Below are positions 15,402-63,859 of a stretch of 64,000 nucleotides of DNA, one piece after another. This DNA comes from Ecdyonurus torrentis. Lineage: Eukaryota > Arthropoda > Insecta > Ephemeroptera > Heptageniidae. The notes beneath the pieces are model-generated. The model did no database searches and was not told the origin of the DNA. It saw only the letters and a list, made by a program, of their open reading frames with translations. The translations under genes and the position numbers were made by a program. Positions within the stretch are counted from its first letter, which is position 1, and each line of letters starts with the position of its first letter. The stretch lies in the NCBI GenBank assembly GCA_949318235.1, contig OX439135.1:22436501-22500500 (forward strand), read 5' to 3'.

Positions 15402-15814
15402 ATCAATGATAAAGAAAAGGATAGAAAAACCAGCAAGGGCCTTACCACAGTAGAAGTTCTATGGAGAGGTCGAGGTCTTGCATGGCACAGTATAATGTTA
15501 TAAAAGTTTCTTTATAACTTGAGAGCTTTCGTCATATGATAATGACATTATCAATCAAAAGAGAAAATTACTTGAGCACATCACTGAGCAGTGTCTTGCT
15601 CAGTGATGTGCTCAAGTAATTTTCTCTTTTGATTGATAATGTCATTATCATATGACGAAAGCTCTCAAGTTATAAAGAAACTTTTATAACATTATACTGT
15701 GCCATGCAAGACCTCGACCTCTCCATAGAACTTCTACTGTGGTAAGGCCCTTGCTGGTTTTTCTATCCTTTTCTTTATCATTGATCCTAACCGCGATGGT
15801 TTTTTCCTTAAATT
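15402..15814. mobile_element. Palindromic element copy A
   Basis: Near-perfect hairpin with arms of about 190 bp and apex near 15597. The 15-bp direct repeat gtttttacaataaca is at 15387-15401 and 15815-15829. The tail module is on the right (15785-15811). The plus-strand right arm has a decayed hammerhead core: TTGATAA 15633-15639, 5-bp stem II GTCAT/ATGAC, GAAA 15657-15660, then GCTC. It lies outside MCM4, downstream of it. Confidence 0.87.
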
Positions 15815-15829
15815 GTTTTTACAATAACA

Positions 15830-16714
15830 GCTTAAAATATGCTTAAAAAATACTTTACTTAATTACTATAAACATTATTCTAATTACTGGACAAAATGTC
15901 TATCCAAATTACATTTTACGATTTATATTTATACACATTATTAAATTACAAAATAATAGTTATAAAAAATTACATATGTTTAAGTATGAAAATGGGTGCA
16001 ATTTTTTATTAATGATTAAATTAAACTTAGAATATTACATAGAAATAAGAGAAAATAAAAATTATAAACAAAATGAATGGATTTTTTTCTTTTTAATAAT
16101 TTAATCAAAATATTTCTATTGTATTCTTTCGTTTACAGAAACCTTTGATTAAATTATAAAGTAAACAATTAAAAATCCATTTGATATGTTAGTGTATGAT
16201 TCTTGGATGATTAGACCTATTAATTATTAAACTACACATGAGAAATATACATTACACAACATTTTAATCAACGTAGCTTATTATGTTAATTTGGGGTTTA
16301 GAAAAAAAAAAAAACATTTATCAAAACAGCCCAAGAACATTAATATGTGGTTTGAACTTGATTCTACATTTCCCTTTTTCATAAATTGTAAGTGGAAAAA
16401 TATAAAATGCAAAAACATACCTTTAAAATAAAAATAAATAAATAAAAAAAAAATTAACAAAAATCCTTATTATTTTTTTTTTACATAAATTTTATTCTAA
16501 GATCTTTTAAATTAAAAATTACGCAGTTGATTTTTCCTTACGTTATAAATTTATAAAAAAATGACAAACATATAAGCAACATTGAAATAAAATCATTACT
16601 ATAAAACTATTCTACCTTATTAAATTTTTATAATGATTTCTCAATCAAAATAGCCAATAAAAATAATTATAAAATACAATTCAAGTGCTATTATTTACAA
16701 TAATGCCTTAACGC
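15830..16714. other. AT-rich DNA, nothing recognised
   Basis: No repeats or coding signals stood out. Confidence 0.5.
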
Positions 16715-17030
16715 TTGAAGGCGTAGAACACCTTGAACAAAAAAGTTGTGTAATATCCTAACAAACCTGAAAATCAACGTTGATTTGGCCGGAATCATTG
16801 ATTTCTAATTTATTTTCCATTTACGAAATGCCACTGGCGGTCACTGACGTCACAGCTCGCTTGTTTTACTCGCACGTAAACCGGGTGAGCTGTGACGTCA
16901 GTGACCGCCAGTGGCATTTTGTGAATGGAAAATAAATTAGAAATCAATGATTCCAGCCAAAACAACGTTGATTTTCAGGTTTGTTAGGATATTACGCAAC
17001 TTTTTTGTTCAAGGTGTTCTACGCCTTCAA
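16715..17030. mobile_element. TTAA-type MITE, family 1, best copy
   Basis: 316-bp inverted repeat (arms about 140 bp, ttgaaggcgtagaaca ends) with TGACGTCA at 16845-16852 and 16893-16900 flanking the apex. Further copies: 18221-18542, 41780-42069 and 60265-60574. Confidence 0.85.
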
Positions 17031-18031
17031 ATAAGAATTAAACTAAAATTGTCCTACTATTTACGAATGATTTACTATTATTGTAGCTATATAAACAGGC
17101 ATCTTGTATCTATCAATATTATTTTTCATTTAACACAATTTCCCATTAAAATTCTAATTTAACAGTAGCATTTTGTTTAAGGCACTTTAACCACTGGAAA
17201 ATTAAGAAGAAGAAAAATGGGAGATATTTTAACTAATGACTGTTAATGTGATTTTCTGTCCATTTAAATAAGGTAAGATAATAATAAGACATTATGAAAA
17301 TTAAAAATTATTAATACCTATGCATTGCTTAAAAAAATAATACAGTAAACTTTTCATTTTGAGAAATTCAATGCTAGGAATTTCTCGATTATATGAAATG
17401 CTCAGATGGGTCCAAAATAGACTTCAATATAAGCATGGCAATGTTAAAGCTCTCAATTTTGTGAAATGGACATTTTCTGGGTTCCTTGTGATTTTACAAA
17501 ATCGAGAGTATGCAGTATATAAATTATTCCCCAAAAATCTTTTACCTCTCTTTTTTGTGTGTTTCTATCTATCTTTTAATTATCAACCTATCGCAAAGAG
17601 TCGATTTTTTCCTAATTATATATTAACTTAATGAACTTATTGTTTAATTTAAAAATTGTAACTGACTATACTGTAAAACAGTTAGGTTAAATTGAGAGGT
17701 GGTTTGTAACCTGATTTTGCCCAACTGTTAATTATTATTATAACAAGTCATCAGCTAAAACATCAAAGTACTAAGATTTTAAAATCTTGTCACTTGAGCT
17801 GGTGAAAGAATGATTCAGTAAATGATAATGATGTTCGTAAATCCTGTTCCCTTGCTCCAAAAAAATGCGCAATCACATTTAAAAAGCATTAAGTGATCAT
17901 CATTTTTTTTTGGTGGTTTGGAGCTTGAAAAACAGAGTTAACAAACATCATTTATATTTCAAATCAAACCTTGCTCATCCTTTACCATCTGTTTCTGATA
18001 TCAATCTTTTAGAATAGTGATTCAAGATATT
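17031..18031. other. MCM4 3' flank
   Basis: Includes a diverged inverted-repeat end (gaaattcaatgctaggaatt through caaaatcgagagtatgc, 17360-17515), echoed at 33825-33965. The MCM4 3' UTR starts at 18031 and runs to lower coordinates. Confidence 0.45.
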
Positions 18032-43843
<25,812 letters not shown>

Positions 43844-43844
<1 letters not shown>

Positions 43845-43910
43845 TGAATTATGGCGTGAATTTCTATAAAATATCAAAAAAATCTGCAATAAACAGATAG
43901 GAATAACAAA
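43844..43910 (-). other. MCM4: MCM4 non-coding 5' UTR exon (upstream limit approximate)
   Basis: A good donor (TTCAG followed by gtaag) ends at 43844. An acceptor (pyrimidine run then ttttag) lies at 43698-43699, seven bases before the start codon. Together they imply a 146-bp intron in the 5' UTR. The transcription start is not determined. I place it between this donor and the E2F-type sites at 43914-43942. Confidence 0.55.
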
Positions 43911-43913
43911 CAC

Positions 43914-43942
43914 GCGGGAAATGCCACCAAAAACGCGCGAAA
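43914..43942 (-). promoter_or_regulatory. Two E2F-type sites in the MCM4 promoter
   Basis: Read on the minus strand, TTTCCCGC (43921-43914) and TTTCGCGC (43942-43935) both match the E2F consensus TTTSSCGC exactly. They have the same orientation and are 21 bp apart, just upstream of the inferred MCM4 5' UTR exon. E2F control of MCM genes at G1/S is well established in animals. Use of these sites here is inferred from position and sequence. Confidence 0.75.
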
Positions 43943-44975
43943 CTGAAGGTTAATGCGCATTTCGTTAGTCAATTTTATTTTTAACATTTGTGTCAAATTT
44001 GAGAGATTTTGCATTTATTTTATGGAAATAATTAATAATTTTGAGTTGAAAACATATTTTCGATTATTTATGGTATAAAATAATTAATTACAAACGGTAA
44101 ATTAGCATTTTAAAAGAAAAATACCACCAGCTGCTATAAATCACTTAAAAGTGTGGGTATTTATTTGTATAACCACGTGACTATTTCTGACCAATAAAAG
44201 ATAGACATGGACGTAGCTTTAGCCAATCATAGAGCTCGTTTTATTATTCACTTTGGCGTTCAAGAATATACCTAAATATTGACATTCACGTGACAACAAC
44301 ATTGAATACAAATAGGAATAAATTTGCATTTTTATTTTATTTTTAATCAAAAGGTAAGACAATATCAGAATATAAATTATATATCCTTGAAATACCGTAA
44401 GCATTTATTAAAAATACTGCATGTATGTCTCTTTAGGTGATTACGTTCAACGAAGACAACAGAATTTTATTTGAATTTCCTGCTGAATCACTTTCTGCAG
44501 AAAAGTAAACAACCCTTTTTAAAATTTGTGATTTTGAAGGTAACTGCTCCGACTACACATTTAGGTAAGCATATTTAACAGTCAGTTTATTCTTTCTGAA
44601 TTTATCAGAAATCTATTTGTATAATGAAATTTTGTTATTATATGTAAATAATGATGAAGTTTTAAATTTTTATGCGGCGTTTGCGATACTGTTTTATATA
44701 TTTATATTACATAACATATTTTTGCTGTGTTGATGTTGTGTAAAATATACGCCCCGAAATGGTATAAATTGTAACATTGATATTTTCAATGCAATGATGC
44801 AAATGCAATGTTACAAAATATGCATATTTAATTAAAATACCAGAAAACTATATAAGCATAATATGCACTTCATATTCTCGTCATTATTGCAATTTAATGA
44901 AGGTTATCGATTTAAAAAATTCTCAAAAAAGTCTATGTCTAGTATTTTTCATTCAAATATGTCCAGAATCGGTGT

Positions 44976-45141
44976 ACCCAGTAAACCACAACTTTTTACA
45001 TGTATGTATACATTGCAAGTACTTTTCCGATGCAATATTAAGAATGCACTCCCCAGCTCACGTGACGTCACTGCGTTATACTGACGTTCTTGTATTGGAC
45101 AAGTACTTGCAATCTGCATGCGAAAAAAACTGGTTTACTGG
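44976..45141. mobile_element. Inverted-repeat element in the MCM4-PP1 spacer
   Basis: ccagtaaaccacaactttt and its counterpart, with GCAAGTACTT arms and TGACGTCA at 45063-45070. Confidence 0.6.
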
Positions 45142-46842
45142 GGAGTAGTTTTCTCTAAAATCGGGGGGGGGGGGGGGGGGAACGCATTTTACCCCTAAGC
45201 ATAATGTTAAATTGGGACCTTTAGCTTCCCCCGCGCTCTAAACCGATAAGCTCCATAGCAACTTATTCATATCACACTATATATTCATAACGAATAGTCC
45301 ACCTAGTTGCAGCCCCCAAAATTAATAGGACTTTAGTAACTGGTAAAGCACACTAGCCAATCAAATGTGGCGATTTAAAGACTTAATTTCCTATTCTTGA
45401 CCGTTTCGTTGCGGAACTATGACTTGAGAAAACTAGTAGCATCTCACACTCCTCGTAGGTTTAAAAAACTTATACTGCAGCACTGTTTCTACCCAGGGGG
45501 GGGGGGGGGGGGCAGAAAAGCTCACACAGTGCTATAAGTATGGTTTCATTTTTCTAGTGAATGCCTGACATAAAACCTTTGGACGGACTAAGGGCCCTCA
45601 GTTATAAAAGATTTTGCATTCAGGTAAAGCACATATTATGTGGCAGCAAGCTGTGCACTTGAAGGAACTTTTGTCCGTGTTCCTTCTGTCTGTACATACA
45701 GATTTATATACGATGTTACCACCATAAAAAAATGTATTGAGATCACAATCCGCATTAGATCTGATAAGTGAATGAATTCAAACTGTTTTCATAGATCTCC
45801 CCCCAAAAAAACAACTTAATTTTTATATACAGTATTTGCAATTCAGGTGATGCAGATATAATTAAAATAATTGTGTCCATGAAATCAGAATACATTTAGC
45901 TTATTCCATATATTATGTTCTTATTTGTAAACCAAATTTGAAAGTTGTGTGGATTTTGAATTTGATACCACTAGTACACACCTCCCTGATTCATACTTCT
46001 TTTTAGTAGCTGCATTATTTGCTTTTTGGTTACTTGCCAGATACGAGTAACAAAATTCTTATACGAAATACTATAATAAGAAAAAGTCTCATAGAAGAGT
46101 TAGTAGTAATGAAATTACAAATCATAAAAGCTAAAAATAATAATAATAATAATAACAATTAATAAAAAAATATATATATAAAAAAAACACTTCCGCTATA
46201 GTGTCTGGAAAATAAAATAAAATTTAGTATTGCATGATTTTCAAAACAACTAAAAAGACTACTGACAAGATTGATTTGCATAATGTTTTATTATTCTAAA
46301 TTATTACCTTATTAGCAAGCAAACTTTACTTTATTTTAAAATGTTAGTTCCTTCTAATATTGCTATTAATTCTTTTTTAAAAGCTGTCTATAAACTCTAT
46401 TTTTCTTGCACCAAAAAATGTGCATTACTTTTGAATAACCAGTTGATCGCCCTTTTAATACTGTAGCAAAAAAAAACAGCATTTAAAAACAACATTTTTG
46501 TAACTTCAGAGTTATTAATATTCCTGCTACTATCTTTCAAATCTGCCGTTCCCTTTCAATAGTCCTCTTCACCTTTTTGCCCATTTTATATTTTTGCTAT
46601 CATTCAGTGTTTGTAAATGTATATCCTCTACTATCTACAAGATTTACTTTGACATTCACTACTTGATTTGCTTTGATAGACAGATATGCTACTATTTTTT
46701 TTTTTTTTTTTTTATGTTGATTTTTTTTTTCCTTAAGTAGAGGCAAAATTTAACTTTTATTCAAAATGCGCTATGCCGTGTGATTTCCCCCCCCCCCCCC
46801 CTTAAAATTAAATACTTATATCATAATAAAAGGAACAATATT

Positions 46843-47146
46843 CAGGCTCAGACTGGCAATAAGAGTAAGTCCGTGAAAGCCGATGTGGTCTTCTTTGTTT
46901 GGAGGCCCCTAAGACCCTAAAATGGGCGTAACCAGGGTGTTATGCCCCCTTTTGTAGCCCCCTAGAGGTTGTTACAGTCAACCGGGGTGACATTGAAAGC
47001 CAATCACGGACATGCTTTCAAAGTGCTCTGTGTCTAATGAGATAGGGAAAAGTTAAAGCTTGCACATGATTGGAGTTTCAATTTCACCCCGGTTGACTGT
47101 ACCCCTCTTTCACGGACGTGGCCCCTTGAAAGCCAGTTCGACCCTG
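46843..47146. mobile_element. hAT-type MITE interrupted by a TA-flanked MITE
   Basis: Ends CAGGCTCAGACTGGC and the complement of CAGGGTCGAACTGGC, flanked by acaatatt/acaatact (7 of 8). Related to the intact copy at 48177-48284. Confidence 0.82.
46975..47099. mobile_element. TA-flanked (Tc1/mariner-type) MITE nested in a hAT MITE
   Basis: Inverted ends CAGTCAACCGGGGTGA flanked by TA on both sides. Removing the element and one TA restores the hAT MITE sequence. A similar end lies at about 19462. Confidence 0.82.
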
Positions 47147-47939
47147 ACAATACTTAATGAATTTTGACGTAAAAAGTTCAAAATACATAAATAGGTGTAG
47201 TATATTAAAAAATTTCTGACTTTAATGCTTTTTTTTTTTTTTTTTTTTTTTGTAGACAAAAAAAAAAAAGAAAAAAAAAAGGTTAAGAACTTGGTCATGA
47301 AATGCTAAAAAGATAGGAAATTATAATACTCTAAGAAGCTGAACAAGCTTGTGACACAGTGATATGCATGCTGCATGGTTTTGAGTGCTAGAGATCATGA
47401 AATTACTATTTAAAGGGTATGCTTTTTTTTCTTTTTTTTTTTACCTCATGTCTAAAGTTAAAATTATTTGATATTGTTCATAACGGTTTGTATATGGTTT
47501 CAATATAGTATTATACCATACTTATATTTTTTTCTTCTTGAAATCGTTTGATTTGTAATTTTAAAAAATAGTATTTATTTGTATTTATTAAAATTTTTAA
47601 TACACAAAAAGTAGAAATTTCTTTTAACAAAGGTGTGGTGTGGCACAGTATGCCATGTATTAATATAAAATTAATGGGAGTCCGTAGTAGTACAATAACG
47701 ATATGCTCACAATAGACATCACGTAATTAGTTTTTCTTATGGAAATTAATAAGACTGTGACAGTGATGTCACAACTCCTAGTGACCCAAGGGTTGCCCAT
47801 TGTAACTGTCATTACCATTCCCCACCAATCAACAATAAATAAGCTCCATTACAAAATTGTCTTATTTAGATAGACTTCAAATAACTTTTTTTTTTTTTTT
47901 AAAGTATTGTATGGGTCATAAATAATTTCATACCTTATA

Positions 47940-48102
47940 GACTAATAAAAGAACAACTATTTTGAAGCCAACTGTAAGCGATTTCGGTCACATCCGCTTC
48001 CGTTTGTACTTCCCACTCAAGTGCAGTACATCAAAACGGAAGCGGATGTGAGTGAAATCGCTAATATTTGGCGTCATCATAACACTTATTCCTTTATTAG
48101 TC
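47940..48102. mobile_element. Inverted-repeat element with GACTAATAAA ends
   Basis: Inner arms CACATCCGCTTCCGTTT and complement. Relatives at 4372-4505 and at 63860 to the window end (cut by it). Confidence 0.72.
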
Positions 48103-48176
48103 AATACTAAACTGTAAAATACTAATATGACTACGATTTATTAGTGTACATACGATCTACTAGCAAATAGTACTAA

Positions 48177-48284
48177 CAGGCTCGAACTGGCCGTAACTAG
48201 GGTGTTACGCCCCCTTTGTGGCCCCTAAAGAGGGTGTTACACCCCTTATGCAGACGAGGCCCCTTGATTGCCAGTCCGACCCTG
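48177..48284. mobile_element. Short hAT-type MITE
   Basis: 108 bp, ends CAGGCTCGAACTGGC and the complement of CAGGGTCGGACTGGC, with a perfect 8-bp duplication agtactaa (48169-48176, 48285-48292). Confidence 0.88.
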
Positions 48285-48562
48285 AGTACTAAATAAAAAA
48301 TAATAATAATAAATACTGTGTACATTTTGTAATTGTAAACAGTAAAAGGTGCAAGTAAATAATGTAAATTGTTTACTATACAAAGATGCTGATGAGAGAT
48401 AGCAATAGCATCTTATCAAAAATTAAATATCAAAATTATTTATAGTATGTATCATAGGCGTAGTTTTTGTTTTACTTTTTTTTTTGTTCTAGTATTTATT
48501 TTAGACATATATAAAAACTATGAACAATATAATTTTTTGGAATTCATGTACTTTTACTTTAT

Positions 48563-48677
48563 GGGTGCGATTCATAAAGGCTCTTAAACTGGATTAGCAA
48601 CAAAACTGTTTTAAAATTCCTTAAACTGGTTTAGGGACCTCACTAAACTAGTTTAAGAGCCTTTATGAATCGCACCC
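48563..48677. mobile_element. Short inverted-repeat element
   Basis: Ends GGGTGCGATTCATAAAGG in inverted orientation, flanked by TAT on both sides. 115 bp, non-coding. Confidence 0.75.
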
Positions 48678-49094
48678 TATATTTATTATTTATTAATTAA
48701 CTTGTTTTTTATAGGAATAATTAATATTTAATCACACAATTAAATTGTTAACTATATATCAACATATTATAAAACATGATAGAAAATTTCTAAATAAAAT
48801 AAATTGAGCTTATTAATTTTTTTTTTTTTTTTTTTTTTTACGGAACGTAGAAAAATTTTAATTGATTAAAAGCACATCAAGAAAATACGTCAGTATTTTT
48901 AGTACATGGTGACAGTAATACTATCTTTAGGTTAAATAAATCATAATTTCTCGTATTGCCTCATGCCTGTATTGATTGTGAGCAGTGAGTGCAATATAAT
49001 ATGTCATTAAATCTTATAAAAATGATAACGATGATCTATATAGGTGCGCCAATCATTCGCCGGAAGCCAGTATAATTAAAATTACCTGCGTATT

Positions 49095-49135
<41 letters not shown>

Positions 49136-49145
49136 CAATTTTTAT

Positions 49146-49177
<32 letters not shown>

Positions 49178-49720
49178 GTGCTGGAAAAAATAATTTAAAA
49201 ATGAAAAACAGGATTTGAACTACAACATTTTATTTCAAGTTTTTTGATAGTCTGCCCGATTGTAGTGGTAATAAAATTACATCTTCATTAAAATTTACAA
49301 ATATGTAAGTGTGCATATTATATAAGTTGGTATTTAATCTTTAGAATTAAAAGTGTAAACGTAATCTTTTGCATCGTAATTCTGTGTAAACTAGCCGTTT
49401 TCTGTCGCTTTGACGAGTCGCTTCTGTATCGCTTCGTGTCGCTTGAAGAAACTTTATAATTTAAATATCTCGCGCTCGTGTAAAAATAGACATCTGAGCA
49501 TCGTTTAATTACCAACAAAATAAAATTTTCGTACTTTTAGTTTCATCATAATTTAGCCTAATAATTACATTAAAAATTAAGTAAATATACTTAAAAGTGA
49601 AAATAATTTATCATATTATTTATCTGTGTTATAATATTACACGATATTTAGTAAATATGTGAATTAAAATATTAAAAATGTTACTAAAATTTACTTGAAA
49701 AAATTTATAAAGTTGGTATT

Positions 49721-49741
49721 ATGAAAACCATTGTTGTATGA
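49721..49741 (+). promoter_or_regulatory. Upstream ORF of six codons before PP1-beta
   Basis: ATG at 49721 opens MKTIVV and stops at 49739-49741, eight bases before the PP1 ATG at 49749. If transcription starts upstream of 49721, this uORF would sit in the leader and could tune reinitiation. The transcription start is not known. Confidence 0.45.
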
Positions 49742-49748
49742 AGAAAAT

Positions 49749-59937
<10,189 letters not shown>

Positions 59938-59972
59938 ATTTTATTTTTTTATTATGTATTATTATTATTATT

Positions 59973-60056
59973 AATAAAATTATTATTTTATCATTTTTTT
60001 GTGAAAATTGAAATGGGATACATTAATAGTTTGTATGAAAGCATAACAAAAATAAA
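59973..60056 (+). terminator. Poly(A) signals of PP1-beta
   Basis: AATAAA occurs at 59973-59978 and again at 60051-60056, 36 and 114 bases past the stop codon. The second is followed by a T/G-rich stretch typical of a downstream element. Confidence 0.6.
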
Positions 60057-60264
60057 TGTTTTGTAAATACTTATAGTGCTTTTGTGCAATCTAAATTGAC
60101 AAACAAAGAGTAACTTCTTCAATTTTCAAGAACAATTTAATTTCTTTTCTTTTTTTTATTATTTTGCACTTTCATCACATTTTTTTAGTTGTGTTATTTT
60201 GTTAATACTATAATAATCAAACAGTTTTTTTTTTTTTTTTTTTTGCTGATTTTCTTTTCTTTTT

Positions 60265-60574
60265 TTAAAGGCACAGAACATGTTGTACAAAAAACTTGCC
60301 GAATATCCTAACACACCTAAATATCAACGTTGATTTGACCAGAGTCATTGATTTCTAATTTATTTTCCCTTCACAAAAAGACCAATGTTGACATTGACGT
60401 CACAGCTTGCTTGTTTTACGTGCGAATAAACCACTGAGCTGTGACGTCAGAGTCAGTATCTGCCATTTCTTGAATGTAAAATAAATTAGAAATCGATGAC
60501 TGGTCAAATCAACGTTGATATTTAGGTATGTTAGGATATTAGATATGTTTTTTGTTCAACAAAAATGCCTTTAA
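60265..60574. mobile_element. TTAA-type MITE, family 1
   Basis: TTAA at both ends, inverted AAGGCA ends, TGACGTCA at 60395-60402 and 60442-60449. Lies about 330 bp past the PP1 stop codon. Confidence 0.8.
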
Positions 60575-60611
<37 letters not shown>

Positions 60612-61597
60612 TTTATTTCCAAGAAAGTGTTTAGCAATTTGATTATTTTTTGAGAAATGTCAACAATTTAAAAGATCACCTGAGAGCTTTTAGAAAAAAA
60701 AAATGCAGAAATAGTTTTTTTTTTTTTTTTTTTTTTTTTAATTAGAAGTTCTTTTAAAAAAAATGTTTGGTTCTTATTTGGTTCTTTATTTATTTACTAT
60801 TATTATTATTATTTTTTTTTTAATCACTCTTTCCCTCAAACCCTTGCCTTAAAACATCCTTTACCCAACCCCTGTATAGCTTAACCTTTGAAAGTTCAAA
60901 ATGTTAAAAGATATCATGAAGTCATAACTGAAAGAAAAATTATGAACCTTTATTTTACATTTTATTAGCTTTTAATTTAATTTCGCAGATATATAAATCC
61001 TATATTATAAAGAGAAGTCATGCATAATATTAATTTTAAATATTAACAACAATAACAAAACTATTTTTAGATGCACCCAAAAAAAATAATAATAATAAAG
61101 CAAAAAAAAAAAATGTGTCAATTATGGCTTTAAAAATAAAATAATATATTGAAAAAAAAAATTGTTCTGAAAAAAAACACAAATAATAACTCCCTTTCAA
61201 AAATACAAAATATTGTCAAAGTTGTGAAAAAAAAAATGAAAAAAATATTTCTTAGATATGTAAGCAAATTTTTAAAAATATATAAAAATAATAAAAAAAA
61301 AAAACAATGAAAAATGATAACAATATTTTACAATTAATAAAAATTTTATGATAAAAAATTGTTATTAATATGTATTATCATGTAGTTGTATAATTACTAT
61401 AAAAAAAAGCATTTTTTTTAAATTGAAGGCATGTAATAAACCCCCTCCCCGCTACCCTGAAATGATTTTGTGCATTAAAATATATTGCATTTTTTTTCCC
61501 TGTCCTGCTTTCCTGCATTTAAAAGTTGTGTAACAGTAAAAATTATTATTAGTATTACTATTAAGAGCAAATTCAATAATGTGACCTAATGTATGTA

Positions 61598-61747
61598 CGG
61601 TAAAACCTTGTTATAACGAAATTCAAGGGACCTCGGGAATGGCTACTTTGTAATAACGGGGTTTCCCTATGCCTTTACATGTAAATTTCATTGGGACCGG
61701 CGAAATACTTCGCTATAATGAAATTACGCTATATATAGGTTTTACTA
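61598..61747. mobile_element. pogo/Tigger-like MITE
   Basis: Ends CGGTAAAACCTTGTTATAACG and GGTTTTACTA flanked by TA. The internal sequence has the usual pattern of pogo-derived MITEs. Confidence 0.65.
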
Positions 61748-63859
61748 TAGATAACTTATGAAATCCAAAGAGGATTCCTGCTGACAAGTACTGGTCAGCT
61801 GGAGACGTGTATTGCAGGATCAAATGGGCAACAAAATATAACTTCCAGGATAAAATAAAAAACAACAGAAAATTGTATAACAATATTCTCTTTGGCTTAC
61901 CTAATCTATCAAAATATCTTAATGTGCCCTAAATAGGAATACCCCAATACCAATTAAAACCATACTCTACATGCCTAATTAAACTTATTTAAAAAAGAAA
62001 CATGTAAAAAATATACTATTTTAATTTATATATAAGAAGAAAAAAAGGCTAAAAAATAATATTTAAAGTAATTTTTATTAATAATAACATTGCCTTAGTT
62101 AGAATAAGGAATAGGAACACCAATTTATAATTTAAGACATAATTTATTTTTAAATTAAAGTAGTATATTTTTTTTAATGTATTTCTTTCTATAAAATGTT
62201 ATATTTTTTTTATAGTAATTATACATTTTAAGCTACAAAATAAATACAAACCAAATTAGGAAACAAAAAAACTATGTTTTATAATAATATAAAAAATAAA
62301 TTCTTGTAAAAAAAATATATTGTACAGGATAATATTTAAAAAAAAAAGTATATTACAATAATATAATAATAATATAATATATTAATAATAATAATAAAAG
62401 AAATAGTAGGTTAGTTAAAAGAAAGGCACTTGGTATGAAAGTTACAATTTCTTTGTTGTTTAAAGTTATTAATACACCCCCTTTCTGTTAATTAAATATG
62501 GTCTTATATAAAGTGTCAAATTTGAATGATTTGTCCACATTTTTGTTATACTGATTTTCCGTGACTTCATAACTTAAAATAAAAATAATAATAAATAAAA
62601 ATATATCTGGTAAAATTAGAAAAAAAAAAAAAAGGAGAGAGTTACCTTATTAAAGAATTAAAGGACAGGGTTAAGAAAAAACGTGAATGAAGGTTAGATT
62701 GAATTTCTTTCTATTGTGTAAGCTTTGTTATGAGCCCTGCTTTACTTTTTTTAAGTACTTTAATTGACAAAGTTTTTTTTTTTTTCTTTTTACTGATTCT
62801 AGCAAAAAACTAAATTCTAATAATGTACATCGTAAAAATGTTAAATTTGACACTTTATATCTGTCTTTCAAACATGCAGCTTTGAAAGTGTTAACTTTCA
62901 AAAAAATGTTTAAAAAAACACAACATATTTCTCCTTTTACTTTGTAAATAGACTTGCAATTAATTGGTATATTAGCAAAATAAAAAATGTTAACAATTTT
63001 AAAAACCAAGTTAGAAATTCAATTTTAAAAAAATAAAAAAAAAAAAAATCAAGAAATATTTAATTTTAGGAAAAACTCTTCAAATTTTAAAATTTATTAA
63101 GCCTTTAAAAAATTGACTCTTTTCAAAACTATACTATGATTAAAAAAAATCTATTTAAAACTCTTGTCTTTCTAATCAATCCTTAATATAAAAAAAAATA
63201 CAATTGAAAAAAAAAAACGAATTATAATATTAATTATAAATACTAATATTTAATGTTTAAAAAAAACTATTAATAATTTGTTAGTTCCTGCCTATTTAAA
63301 AGTTATTTATTTTCTTTGCATGTATGGAAAAAAAATGAAATAAAATAATAACTGGTATGAATGTTTGAAAAAAAAAAAGCACATGACAAAAAAAAATGTA
63401 ATGTATGTAGTTGAAAAATTATAGACAAAAATTATAGAAGATTAATAATAATATAATAAAAAAAAAACTACTAGAGTATTTTTCTGCAGAAAATAATATT
63501 TATTTATTATTTTCTGTCCATAATAACCATGATTTATCAGTATTTTTTATACTGATAAAAAAGGGTCCAGCTTTATTTTTTTTGTTTTAAATTTTTTTTT
63601 ATATTGCTTTAAATAAAAAAAATGCTCTTTAACTTCTTGTGAAATTTATTTTGCATTTTTGTGACAATGTTTTTTTATGTTTTGTAATATATATTAATGT
63701 TGAGTTTTAAAGTTTTCTTTGCATTGGTTTAATTATTTTTTAATGTAGATGTGTGAATATTTAAAATAAAATTAGTTTCTTGCATAATATAACTTTTTTT
63801 TATTGCATATTTTTATATCTGATAATTAAATTTGACTACAGAACACAACTGAGGCTGAT

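Larger units (their letters stand above)
43945..49720. other. MCM4-PP1 intergenic spacer
   Basis: No exon recognised. Holds several MITEs (listed separately), G or C homopolymers at about 45163-45180, 45496-45512 and 46788-46801, and long A/T runs at 49100-49176. The proximal 250 bp upstream of PP1 is AT-rich with no TATA or CpG-type promoter that I could call. Confidence 0.6.
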
